Assembly (NCBI GenBank): GCA_030149475.1
Contig: JASBRL010000014.1
Location: 1 to 34,935, forward strand
From: Marinobacter sp.
GTDB lineage: Bacteria > Pseudomonadota > Gammaproteobacteria > Pseudomonadales > Oleiphilaceae
Direction: 5' to 3'
DNA: 34,935 bases
Shown here: in pieces, positions 27,907 to 34,935 of the stretch
How positions within the stretch are numbered: the first letter of the stretch is position 1
How the letters are laid out: each line of letters opens with the position of its first letter
Notes under the pieces: model-generated
What the model was told of the DNA's origin: nothing
Databases searched by the model: none
Seen by the model: only the letters and a program-made list of their open reading frames with translations
Translations under genes and position numbers: made by a program

Positions 27907-30462
27907 ATGGCGGAAGTAACGGTAAAACAACTGGCCGATGATGTAGGCGCTCCCGTGGATCGTTTGCTGCGTCAGATGGTAGAAGCTGGCCTGAAAGCCC
28001 GCTCGGAAAATGACTCGGTAACCAGTGACGAAAAGCAGCAGTTGCTGGCATTTTTGCGGAAGAATCACGGCGAGTCTGACGCAGAACCACGAAAAATCAC
28101 GCTGAAGCGCAAGACGACCACGCAGCTTAAAGCCGGAAGTGGCGCTGGTCGCGCCAAGACCGTCAGTGTGGAGGTTCGCAAGAAACGCACCTATATCAAA
28201 CGGGCCGAAACCCAGCCCGAAGCCGAAACGGAGTCGCTCGCACCGGAAGAGCCGGTGACGGCGGCGCCGACCGCGGCTGCGGAGCCGGTTCAGCCGGCTG
28301 AGACCAAGGATGCCGGTGCGGACGCGGTGCCGGCAGAAGCTGCACCGGAAACACCGGAAGCGGCGAAGCCCGAGAGCAAGCCCGAAACTGCGGTGGAGTC
28401 GCCGTCGGATCTGATTGATCCCGATATGCCGATTCCGCCGCCGGACCCGGAGAATGCGAAGGACAAGGATCGCAAGCCTAAGAAGAAAAAGGAAAAGGCC
28501 CGTGAGCGCGTGGCCGACGAGCCGGATGACGGCAAGCCGAAGAAGAAATCGGCCGGTCACCGTGGTCCGCGCAATCGCCCGGTGGATGAGCCGGTGGTGA
28601 TCTCGGAAGAGGAAGAGGAAACCACGCTGCGCAAACCCCTGCGTGCGAAAAAGAAACCCAAAGAGAAGCGACATGGCTTCGAGAGGCCGACCAAACCGAT
28701 GGTGAGAGAAGTAGAGATTCCCGAAACCATCACAGTTGGCGACCTTGCCCAGCGTATGGCGGTCAAGGCGGCGGATGTGATCAAGACCCTGATGGGCATG
28801 GGCGTAATGGCAACCATCAATCAGCCCCTGGATCAGGAAACCGCAGTGCTGGTGACAGAAGATCTGGGCCACACTGCCAAGCCGGTCAGCGACGACGCAT
28901 TTGAAGAGTCTGTACTGAGCGAAATTTCGTTTGAAGGTGAGACCGCCAGGCGCGCACCGGTGGTGAGCGTGATGGGTCACGTCGATCACGGTAAGACCTC
29001 CCTGCTCGACTATATCCGCCGCACCAAGGTGGCGTCTGGCGAGTCCGGTGGTATTACCCAGCACATCGGTGCCTACCACGTTGAGACGGGCCACGGCATG
29101 ATCTCCTTCCTGGATACCCCGGGGCACGCGGCCTTTACCGCGATGCGGGCACGGGGTGCTCAGTGCACGGACATCGTTATCCTGGTGGTTGCCGCTGACG
29201 ACGGCGTGATGCCGCAAACCAAGGAAGCGGTCCAGCATGCCCGCTCTGCCGGCGTGCCGCTGGTCGTTGCCATCAACAAGATGGATAAGGAAGAGGCGGA
29301 TCCGGATCGTATCAAGACCGAACTGGCCGGGATGGAAGTCATTCCGGAAGACTGGGGCGGTGACGTCCAGTTCGTGCCGGTATCAGCCCATACCGGTGAT
29401 GGCATCGACAATCTGCTCGAAGCGGTCCTGCTGCAATCTGAAATTCTGGAGCTGCAGGCGGTACCGAAGGCTCCTGCCAAGGGCGTGGTCATCGAGTCGA
29501 GCCTTGAGCGTGGCCGTGGTTCGGTTGCGACCGTTCTGGTTCAGAACGGTACCCTGAAACAGGGTGACATGGTTGTAGCCGGTGCCTACTTCGGTAAGGT
29601 CCGGGCGATGACCGACGAGACTGGCAAGCAGACCAGGGAAGCGGGCCCCTCTATCCCGGTGGAGATACTGGGCCTGAACGGGACGCCGGACGCCGGTGAT
29701 GAATTCTTTGCTGTAGCTGACGAGCGCAAGGCCAAAGAACTGGCAGAGTTCCGTCAGGGACGTGAGCGTGAACAGCGGTTGCAACGTCAGCAGGCGGCGA
29801 AGCTCGAGAATCTGTTCGAGAACATGGGCAAGGACGAAGTCCGCACCCTGAATGTGGTTCTCAAGACGGACGTGCGCGGCTCGCTGGAAGCGATCACCAA
29901 GGCGCTCCAGGATCTGGGCAATGACGAAGTGCAGGTCAAGATCGTCTCCTCAGGTGTGGGGGGTATTGCCGAAACAGACGTCAGCCTGGCGATGGCAACC
30001 AATTCGGTAATCTTCGGCTTTAACGTGCGGGCCGATGTGGCTTCCAGGCGTCTGGTGGAACAGGAAGGTCTGGATCTTCGTTACTACAGCATCATCTACA
30101 ACATGATTGATGATGTGCGTTCGGCGTTGACCGGCATGCTGGCGCCGGAGTTCCGCGAGGACATCATTGGTATCGCCGATGTACGTGATACCTTCCGGTC
30201 ACCGAAGTTTGGCCAGGTGGCCGGCTGTATGGTGACTGAGGGTACTGTGTACCGTAACAAGCCCATTCGCGTGTTGCGTGACAACGTGGTGATCTTTGAA
30301 GGCGAGCTGGAATCACTCCGCCGCTTCAAGGACGACGTCCAGGAAGTCCGCAACGGTATGGAATGCGGTATCGGTGTTAAAGGTTATGACGTGAAGGTCG
30401 GTGACCAGATTGAGGTGTTTGACCGGGTTCGGGTTGAGCGCAAGCTGGAATCTGCCGGTTAA
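27907..30462 (+). CDS. infB: Translation initiation factor IF-2
   Basis: This 851-aa GTPase brings initiator fMet-tRNA to the 30S subunit and promotes subunit joining. There is an IF2_N domain at 1-50 and a long charged linker of Lys, Glu, Pro and Ala (about 60-260). A second IF2_N domain (about 275-325) is followed by the G domain with G1 GHVDHGKT at 357, DTPGH, and NKMD. Domains II-IV at the C-terminus include the fMet-tRNA-binding region. The start has GGAGGA 7-8 bases upstream. Internal starts for shorter isoforms, known in E. coli, were not identified. Confidence 0.98.
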   Translation: MAEVTVKQLADDVGAPVDRLLRQMVEAGLKARSENDSVTSDEKQQLLAFLRKNHGESDAEPRKITLKRKTTTQLKAGSGAGRAKTVSVEVRKKRTYIKRAETQPEAETESLAPEEPVTAAPTAAAEPVQPAETKDAGADAVPAEAAPETPEAAKPESKPETAVESPSDLIDPDMPIPPPDPENAKDKDRKPKKKKEKARERVADEPDDGKPKKKSAGHRGPRNRPVDEPVVISEEEEETTLRKPLRAKKKPKEKRHGFERPTKPMVREVEIPETITVGDLAQRMAVKAADVIKTLMGMGVMATINQPLDQETAVLVTEDLGHTAKPVSDDAFEESVLSEISFEGETARRAPVVSVMGHVDHGKTSLLDYIRRTKVASGESGGITQHIGAYHVETGHGMISFLDTPGHAAFTAMRARGAQCTDIVILVVAADDGVMPQTKEAVQHARSAGVPLVVAINKMDKEEADPDRIKTELAGMEVIPEDWGGDVQFVPVSAHTGDGIDNLLEAVLLQSEILELQAVPKAPAKGVVIESSLERGRGSVATVLVQNGTLKQGDMVVAGAYFGKVRAMTDETGKQTREAGPSIPVEILGLNGTPDAGDEFFAVADERKAKELAEFRQGREREQRLQRQQAAKLENLFENMGKDEVRTLNVVLKTDVRGSLEAITKALQDLGNDEVQVKIVSSGVGGIAETDVSLAMATNSVIFGFNVRADVASRRLVEQEGLDLRYYSIIYNMIDDVRSALTGMLAPEFREDIIGIADVRDTFRSPKFGQVAGCMVTEGTVYRNKPIRVLRDNVVIFEGELESLRRFKDDVQEVRNGMECGIGVKGYDVKVGDQIEVFDRVRVERKLESAG

Positions 30463-30590
30463 GCGTTCGCGATGACCAGGGCGCCTCTGGAATGCGTCTG
30501 ATTCCGCCTGGAGAGCCGGCTTTCTGCCACTCCAGGCGTCTCAGGCCGTGTCCCGGGGGCGCGCTAACTGACGTTACAGGGTGCAGCCGT

Positions 30591-30624
30591 ATCAGGCCTG
30601 CGCGCTGATCAGACAGGCTTTTTT
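30591..30624 (+). promoter_or_regulatory. Terminator-like hairpin touching the rbfA start codon
   Basis: GCCTG/CAGGC (30596-30600 with 30614-30618) is followed by six T and then at once by the rbfA ATG at 30625. The partial ribosome site ACAGG is inside the stem. A competing hairpin ATCAG/CTGAT (30591-30595 with 30605-30609) would free it. It may act as a terminator, as a translation switch, or both. Confidence 0.5.
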
Positions 30625-31044
30625 ATGCCCAAGGAATTCAGCCGTATTGATCGCATTGCCGATCAGATACAGCGTGAGCTGGCTCAGATGATCCAGCGAG
30701 AGATTAAAGACCCCCGCCTGGGGATGGTCACGATCAATGCCGTCAAGGTCAGTCGTGATATGGGTTATGCCGATATCTATGTATCGTTGCTGACCACCGA
30801 AGAGCTGACCGAGGAATCCGAGTCAGTGCAGGCGTCACTGGATGTGCTTCGCAAGGCGGCCGGTTTTCTGCGGGGTCAGCTTGGCCGCGCCATGAAGCTT
30901 CGTATGGTTCCGCACCTGCGGTTCCACTTCGACACTCTGCTCGGCAAGAGTCGCCGGATGGATGCGTTGATCAACGAAGCAGTGGGCAAGGCTCCGCCCG
31001 TGTCGCGGGCGGACGGTGATGACAAGTCGGAGCGGGAAGATTGA
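30625..31044 (+). CDS. rbfA: 30S ribosome-binding factor RbfA
   Basis: This 139-aa KH-fold protein binds the 30S subunit and supports 16S rRNA maturation, notably in the cold in E. coli. It has [52 protein letters not shown] and the C-terminal [35 protein letters not shown], followed by a charged tail. The 162-bp gap from infB contains a hairpin plus T-run that abuts the ATG; no clean ribosome-binding site is present. The stop overlaps the truB TTG start by 4 bases. Confidence 0.95.
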   Translation: MPKEFSRIDRIADQIQRELAQMIQREIKDPRLGMVTINAVKVSRDMGYADIYVSLLTTEELTEESESVQASLDVLRKAAGFLRGQLGRAMKLRMVPHLRFHFDTLLGKSRRMDALINEAVGKAPPVSRADGDDKSERED

Positions 31045-31961
31045 GCCGGCGTCGCAAAGGTCGGGATGTTAACGGTATTCTGGTGATCGACAAGCCGGCC
31101 GGTCTGACGTCCAACGGTATTTTGCAGCACGTAAAACGCCTCTACGGGGCCGCCAAAGCCGGGCATACCGGAGCGCTGGACCCGTTGGCGACCGGTGTAC
31201 TGCCGCTGTGCTTCGGCGAGGCGACCAAGTTTTCTCAGCTGATGCTGGAAAGCGACAAAGCGTACATTGCTACTGCTCGCCTGGGTGTGGTGACTGAAAC
31301 CGGGGACAGTGAAGGTCAGGTGGTAAGCGAAACCCCTGTGCCGGACGATCTCACGGCTGACAGCATTGAAGCAGTGCTGGGACCCTTCCGTGGCGACATC
31401 GAGCAGGTACCATCGATGTATTCGGCGCTCAAGCACAACGGGCGTCCGCTCTATGAATACGCCCGTGAAGGGATTGTCATTGATCGCCCCGCTCGTCCGG
31501 TGACGATTTATGAGCTGAACCTGCTGGCGGTTCGGAATGGCGAATTTGATATCGCGGTGAAATGTACCAAAGGCACCTACATCCGTTCTCTGGTTGAGGA
31601 CATCGGCCAGGCTTTGGGCTGTGGCGCCCATGTCATTGCTTTGCGTCGGACTCTCGCTGCCGGGTTCACACTGGACGAGGCGCATCCGGTACCGATGCTG
31701 GAAACCATGCGCGAACAGGGCGAATCTCTGGATGGTTTACTGGTGGAACCGGACGCCGCCCTGGGCATGTTTCCACGGATTCAGCTAGCAACTGACCGGT
31801 TACGGTCGATATTGAACGGCCAACCCGTTAGAATGGCTGATGATCAGATAACCGGCCCGGTTCGCCTGTACGATCAGCAACAGTTCGTCGGGTTGGGCGA
31901 AGGTATTATGGACAACAGGGGCGTGACGATCGTGCCCCGTCGTCTGGTCAGGAACAGTTAA
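31041..31961 (+). CDS. truB: tRNA pseudouridine(55) synthase TruB
   Basis: This 306-aa enzyme isomerizes U55 in the T arm of most tRNAs. The N-terminal [46 protein letters not shown] contains the catalytic Asp47. The later blocks [40 protein letters not shown] and [19 protein letters not shown] are diagnostic. A short C-terminal PUA-like domain follows. The start is TTG at 31041, overlapping the rbfA stop (TTGA), with GGAGCGGGA just upstream. This is the usual rbfA-truB coupling. Confidence 0.96.
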   Translation: MSRRRKGRDVNGILVIDKPAGLTSNGILQHVKRLYGAAKAGHTGALDPLATGVLPLCFGEATKFSQLMLESDKAYIATARLGVVTETGDSEGQVVSETPVPDDLTADSIEAVLGPFRGDIEQVPSMYSALKHNGRPLYEYAREGIVIDRPARPVTIYELNLLAVRNGEFDIAVKCTKGTYIRSLVEDIGQALGCGAHVIALRRTLAAGFTLDEAHPVPMLETMREQGESLDGLLVEPDAALGMFPRIQLATDRLRSILNGQPVRMADDQITGPVRLYDQQQFVGLGEGIMDNRGVTIVPRRLVRNS

Positions 31962-31981
31962 CCACAGCCGGCAGGCTGTGG
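31962..31981 (+). promoter_or_regulatory. Perfect hairpin at the truB-rpsO junction
   Basis: CCACAGCC/GGCTGTGG (31962-31969 with 31974-31981) with a GGCA tetraloop begins on the first base after the truB stop. No T run follows, so it is not an intrinsic terminator. It may be a processing or mRNA-stability element, or part of the rpsO leader. Confidence 0.55.
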
Positions 31982-32053
31982 TGCTGGTAGCCGAGCTGCA
32001 GAGATGCGCGGTTCGGCCGTATATCCATGCATCGCACATAAAAGAGGTGAGTT

Positions 32054-32323
32054 ATGGCATTGTCTGCCGCAGAGAAGTCACAGATCGTCAAGGATTTCCA
32101 GCAGGGTGACGCTGATACCGGTTCCCCGGAAGTGCAGGTTGCACTTCTGAGCGCCAACATCGACAAACTGCAGGATCACTTCAAGACCAACAAGCAGGAT
32201 CACCATTCCCGCCGTGGTCTGATCAGAATGGTTAATCAGCGCCGTAAGCTGCTCGACTATCTGAAGAAGAGAAATGCTGATCGCTATCTTGAGCTGATCA
32301 AGCGCCTGGGTCTGCGTCGCTGA
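32054..32323 (+). CDS. rpsO: 30S ribosomal protein S15
   Basis: This 89-aa primary 16S rRNA-binding protein organises the platform of the 30S subunit. The conserved helices are [73 protein letters not shown], ending RLGLRR as in E. coli. GAGGTGA lies 4 bases before the ATG. It is followed by a long structured gap and then pnp, the conserved rpsO-pnp pair. S15 represses its own translation in E. coli; a specific S15-binding fold in the 92-bp leader was not identified. Confidence 0.98.
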   Translation: MALSAAEKSQIVKDFQQGDADTGSPEVQVALLSANIDKLQDHFKTNKQDHHSRRGLIRMVNQRRKLLDYLKKRNADRYLELIKRLGLRR

Positions 32324-32377
32324 TCCGGTTGGGTCTGTCGACACCCGGGAAAAGACCGCTCCGGCTGTTTTTTCCTG

Positions 32378-32406
32378 CAACCGGCGGGGCATGTCCCCGC
32401 TGGTTG
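32378..32406 (+). promoter_or_regulatory. 12-bp hairpin downstream of rpsO
   Basis: CAACCGGCGGGG (32378-32389) pairs with CCCCGCTGGTTG (32395-32406) along its full length with one G-U pair and a 5-nt loop. No T run follows. A stem this strong may protect the rpsO 3' end or be an RNase III target. Confidence 0.65.
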
Positions 32407-32581
32407 TGCTTCTCGCCAAACGGCTCCTCCTGGCACAGATTTGACAGGAGGGCTGCTTAACAGGCTGTCTGTGTGCCATTGCGCAGGCCTTTCCGCCTGA
32501 GCATACACTGCCAGTAACACTGCATCCGGTTTCCCGATGGTTTCCAAAGGATACCTGTCGCAACTGAAAGTCAAACGATAG

Positions 32582-32635
32582 CAGGTTGTTGAAAACTCCC
32601 GGCCCGACTGTTTTCCGGGGTTTTGCAACAGCCTG
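32582..32635 (+). promoter_or_regulatory. Long hairpin in the pnp leader
   Basis: CAGGTTGTTG (32582-32591) pairs with CAACAGCCTG (32626-32635). The helix continues AAAAC/GTTTT and CCCGG/CCGGG with two single-base bulges and a 12-nt loop (32603-32614), about 20 bp in total. It is the best candidate for the RNase III site of pnp autoregulation. It could alternatively be a copy of a dispersed palindromic repeat, which one window cannot decide. Confidence 0.65.
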
Positions 32636-32750
32636 TTAGCTTTCAGGCAGGTTCGCCCTTTGGTCCGGTCCGGCTTCCGGTCAGCCCGTTGAGGCAAGTT
32701 GCATGGGTGACTTGCCAGACTGAACTTACTATATAAACCAAGGAGTTACC

Positions 32751-34868
32751 GTGAATCCGGTAAAAAAGACATTTGAACTGGGCGGCAAGACCGTCACCCT
32801 CGAAACCGGACGGATTGCCCGTCAGGCCACCGGTTCCGTGCTGGTGACCATTGATGATATTTCAGTATTGGGTACGGTCGTGGCGGCGAAGGAAGCCAAG
32901 CCGGGTCAGCCGTTCTTTCCGCTGACTGTCAACTATTTTGAAAAAACTTATGCGGTCGGCAAAATCCCCGGCGGTTTTTTCAAACGCGAAGGGCGTCCTT
33001 CCGAAAAAGAAACCCTGACCTCGCGTCTGATCGACCGTCCGATTCGTCCGCTGTTTCCCAACGGCTTCATGAACGAAGTTCAGGTCGTCCTGACGGTCAT
33101 GTCCTCCAACAAGAGTCAGGACCCGGACATTGCGGGCATGCTCGCGGCGTCTGCAGCGCTGGCCCTGTCCGGCGTCCCCTTCGACGGTCCGGTAGGTGCA
33201 TCCCGTGTGGCGTTCAATAACGAGCGTGGTTATTTCCTCAACCCGACGTTCGAAGAGCTGGAAAGTTCACTGCTGGACATGGTGGTGGCCGGTACCGAAG
33301 ACGCCGTGCTGATGGTCGAGTCCGAGGCTAAAGGCCTGACCGAGGACCAGATGCTGGGCGGTGTACTGTTTGCCCATCAGGAAATGCAGACAGCGGTTCA
33401 GGCGATCAAGGAACTGGCGGCAGAAGCCGGCAAGCCGCGTTGGGAATGGCAGCCGGCCACTGAAAATACGGCCCTGCTGGACGCCCTGAAGACCGAATTC
33501 TCCGGTGCTGTAGAATCCGCCTACGCCATTCAGGACAAGATGGAGCGTTATGCCCGTCTGAGCACTGTGAAGGCAGACGCCGTTGCCAGACTGGCCGGCG
33601 ACGCGGAAGGTCAGCCCAGCGAAGAGGAAGTCAAAAAATACTTCGGCAAGCTGGAAAAGGGCATTGTCCGTAACCAGGTTCTGGAAGGTAAGCCGCGGAT
33701 CGACGGTCGCGACAGCAAGACCGTACGTCCGATCCAGATCGAAGTGGGCGTTCTGCCCAGTACTCACGGGTCAGCACTGTTTACCCGTGGTGAAACCCAG
33801 GCGATTGTTACCACAACACTGGGTACGGCGCGCGACATGCAGATCATCGACGCACTTGAAGGTGAGCGCAAGGATCCGTTCCTTTTCCACTACAACTTCC
33901 CTCCGTACTCGGTAGGTGAGACTGGTCGTGTGGGTGCGCCAGGTCGCCGTGAAATCGGTCACGGCCGTCTGGCCAAGCGCGGCGTTGCTGCCGTCATGCC
34001 GACGATCGAAGAATTCCCGTACACCATTCGTGCGGTGTCCGAAATCACCGAATCCAACGGTTCCAGCTCCATGGCCTCGGTCTGTGGTTCCAGTCTGGCG
34101 CTGATGGATGCGGGTGTGCCGATCAAGTCGCCGGTCGCCGGTATTGCCATGGGTCTGGTCAAGGAAGGCGACAAGTTTGCGATTCTGACTGACATCCTGG
34201 GTGATGAGGATCACCTGGGTGATATGGATTTCAAGGTTGCCGGTACCTCTGAGGGCATCACTGCCCTGCAGATGGATATCAAGATCAACGGCATTACCGA
34301 CGAGATCATGGAGTTGGCGCTGGAGCAGGCGCACGCTGCCCGACTGCACATTCTCGGCGAAATGGCCAAAGTGATTTCGGCTCCGCGCGCGGAACTGTCT
34401 GATCGTGCCCCGAGCATTACCACCATCAAGATCAATCCCGAGAAGATCCGTGATGTGATCGGTAAGGGTGGTTCGGTCATCCGTGGTATCTGTGAAGAGA
34501 CCGGCGCCTCCATTGATCTGGACGACGACGGCAACGTGAAGATTTACGCCGATACCCAGATTGCCGCACAGGCTGCGATGAAGCGAGTGATGGAGATCAC
34601 CGCCGAAATCGAAGTGGGTGCCATCTACAAGGGCAAGGTTGAACGCATTGTGGACTTCGGCGCCTTCGTCAACATCCTGCCGGGCAAGGACGGCCTGGTA
34701 CACATTTCCCAGATCTCCGAGCGCCGTATCGAGAACGTCAGTGACGAACTCAACGAAGGTCAGGAAGTGCTGGTCAAGGTGCTGGATGTGGACAATCGTG
34801 GACGCGTCAAGCTGTCCATGAAGGAAGTGAAGGAAGGCGAGCAGCCGACCGATCTCGCGGCCATCTAG
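32751..34868 (+). CDS. pnp: Polyribonucleotide nucleotidyltransferase (PNPase)
   Basis: This 705-aa trimeric 3'-5' phosphorolytic exoribonuclease is a core part of the RNA degradosome. The first RNase PH domain (about 10-145) has [30 protein letters not shown] helical linker (about 240-320) precedes the catalytic second RNase PH domain (about 325-545), which has [26 protein letters not shown] and [19 protein letters not shown]. The KH domain (about 555-615, [15 protein letters not shown]) and the S1 domain (about 620-690, [23 protein letters not shown]) close the protein. The start is GTG at 32751 with AAGGAG 5 bases upstream. A strong terminator follows. Confidence 0.98.
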   Translation: MNPVKKTFELGGKTVTLETGRIARQATGSVLVTIDDISVLGTVVAAKEAKPGQPFFPLTVNYFEKTYAVGKIPGGFFKREGRPSEKETLTSRLIDRPIRPLFPNGFMNEVQVVLTVMSSNKSQDPDIAGMLAASAALALSGVPFDGPVGASRVAFNNERGYFLNPTFEELESSLLDMVVAGTEDAVLMVESEAKGLTEDQMLGGVLFAHQEMQTAVQAIKELAAEAGKPRWEWQPATENTALLDALKTEFSGAVESAYAIQDKMERYARLSTVKADAVARLAGDAEGQPSEEEVKKYFGKLEKGIVRNQVLEGKPRIDGRDSKTVRPIQIEVGVLPSTHGSALFTRGETQAIVTTTLGTARDMQIIDALEGERKDPFLFHYNFPPYSVGETGRVGAPGRREIGHGRLAKRGVAAVMPTIEEFPYTIRAVSEITESNGSSSMASVCGSSLALMDAGVPIKSPVAGIAMGLVKEGDKFAILTDILGDEDHLGDMDFKVAGTSEGITALQMDIKINGITDEIMELALEQAHAARLHILGEMAKVISAPRAELSDRAPSITTIKINPEKIRDVIGKGGSVIRGICEETGASIDLDDDGNVKIYADTQIAAQAAMKRVMEITAEIEVGAIYKGKVERIVDFGAFVNILPGKDGLVHISQISERRIENVSDELNEGQEVLVKVLDVDNRGRVKLSMKEVKEGEQPTDLAAI

Positions 34869-34878
34869 GCCGACTGAC

Positions 34879-34917
34879 AAAAAAACCCGCCTCCGGTTAC
34901 GGATGGCGGGTTTTTTT
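34879..34917 (+). terminator. Intrinsic terminator after pnp
   Basis: CCCGCC/GGCGGG (34886-34891 with 34905-34910) extends inward by TCCG/CGGA around a GTTA loop and is flanked by seven A (34879-34885) and seven T (34911-34917). The symmetry would let it act on both strands. Confidence 0.92.
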
Positions 34918-34935
34918 GTGCCTGAGGGCGTGGCG

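Larger units (their letters stand above)
32324..32750 (+). other. Structured rpsO-pnp intergenic region (pnp leader)
   Basis: This 427-bp stretch has no supported gene. A weak terminator-like element for rpsO (AG-CCG/CGG-CT near 32353-32369, then six T) comes first, followed by three hairpins described separately or below. The last of these is GGCAAGT/ACTTGCC (32693-32699 with 32710-32716), 35 bp before pnp. TTGACA occurs at 32441-32446 but has no -10 partner at proper spacing. In E. coli the matching region holds the pnp promoter and the RNase III-cut leader by which PNPase represses itself. Confidence 0.6.

Noticed and set aside
27886..29238. Antisense open frame of 450 codons opposite infB
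   Set aside because: It mirrors the Lys/Glu/Pro/Ala-rich linker of IF-2 and gives Arg/Leu/Phe-rich low-complexity protein; no ribosome site or promoter seen.
30591..30618. H-type pseudoknot before rbfA
   Set aside because: The two helices ATCAG/CTGAT and GCCTG/CAGGC are interleaved, but no bases are left for the first crossing loop, so they are more likely alternatives than a pseudoknot.
32441..32469. TTGACA as -35 box of a pnp promoter
   Set aside because: No acceptable -10 hexamer exists 16-18 bp downstream.

Overview
The window is about 35 kb of core chromosome from a gammaproteobacterium. Gene content and order (smpB, ratA-rnfH, bamE/fur, recN/grpE-dnaK-dnaJ-dapB-carAB-greA, yhbY/rlmE-ftsH-folP-glmM-tpiA-secG-tRNA-Leu-rimP-nusA-infB-rbfA-truB-rpsO-pnp) are those of the Pseudomonas/Marinobacter part of the class. 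The Fur protein (136 aa, no second CxxC cysteine) is of the Pseudomonas type. A wax ester synthase/diacylglycerol acyltransferase gene fits a marine, lipid-storing bacterium close to Marinobacter. GC content looks to be in the high 50s by eye, and genus-level placement is an inference from these features only.

Left edge (1-970): the start of a P4-type integrase gene runs off the window at base 1. Beside it is an intact tmRNA gene (ssrA, minus strand) with its own promoter and terminator. This is the classic geometry of a genomic island inserted at the 3' end of ssrA. Four copies of a 10-bp motif (TGTGGGTAAC) lie in and just upstream of the integrase gene. Positions 972-5760 carry the acyltransferase gene, smpB (partner of tmRNA), a sodium/neurotransmitter-type symporter gene, and ratA-rnfH.

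Middle (5761-18710): bamE and fur diverge. recN is controlled by two adjacent perfect LexA boxes and diverges from grpE, which has a textbook sigma-32 promoter. A second sigma-32-like promoter overlaps the grpE stop codon ahead of dnaK. dnaJ, dapB, carA, carB and greA follow on the plus strand. The dapB-carA gap holds a strong sigma-70 promoter followed by an intrinsic terminator before carA, which is an attenuator layout.

Right part (18711-34935): yhbY is divergent from rlmE-ftsH, then folP-glmM, tpiA, secG, a tRNA-Leu(GAG), and the rimP-nusA-infB-rbfA-truB-rpsO-pnp translation and RNA-decay cluster. The non-coding stretches here are unusually rich in RNA structure: a long rimP leader with competing helices and a terminator, a hairpin plus T-run touching the rbfA start codon, and a roughly 400-nt pnp leader with long hairpins that could pair in alternative ways. 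Five conserved genes (carA, rlmE, ftsH, rimP, truB) appear to start with TTG.

No CRISPR array, complete insertion sequence, rRNA, toxin cassette or defence system is visible. The best candidates for unusual biology are the island edge at ssrA and the leader RNAs; the protein-coding content is ordinary housekeeping.
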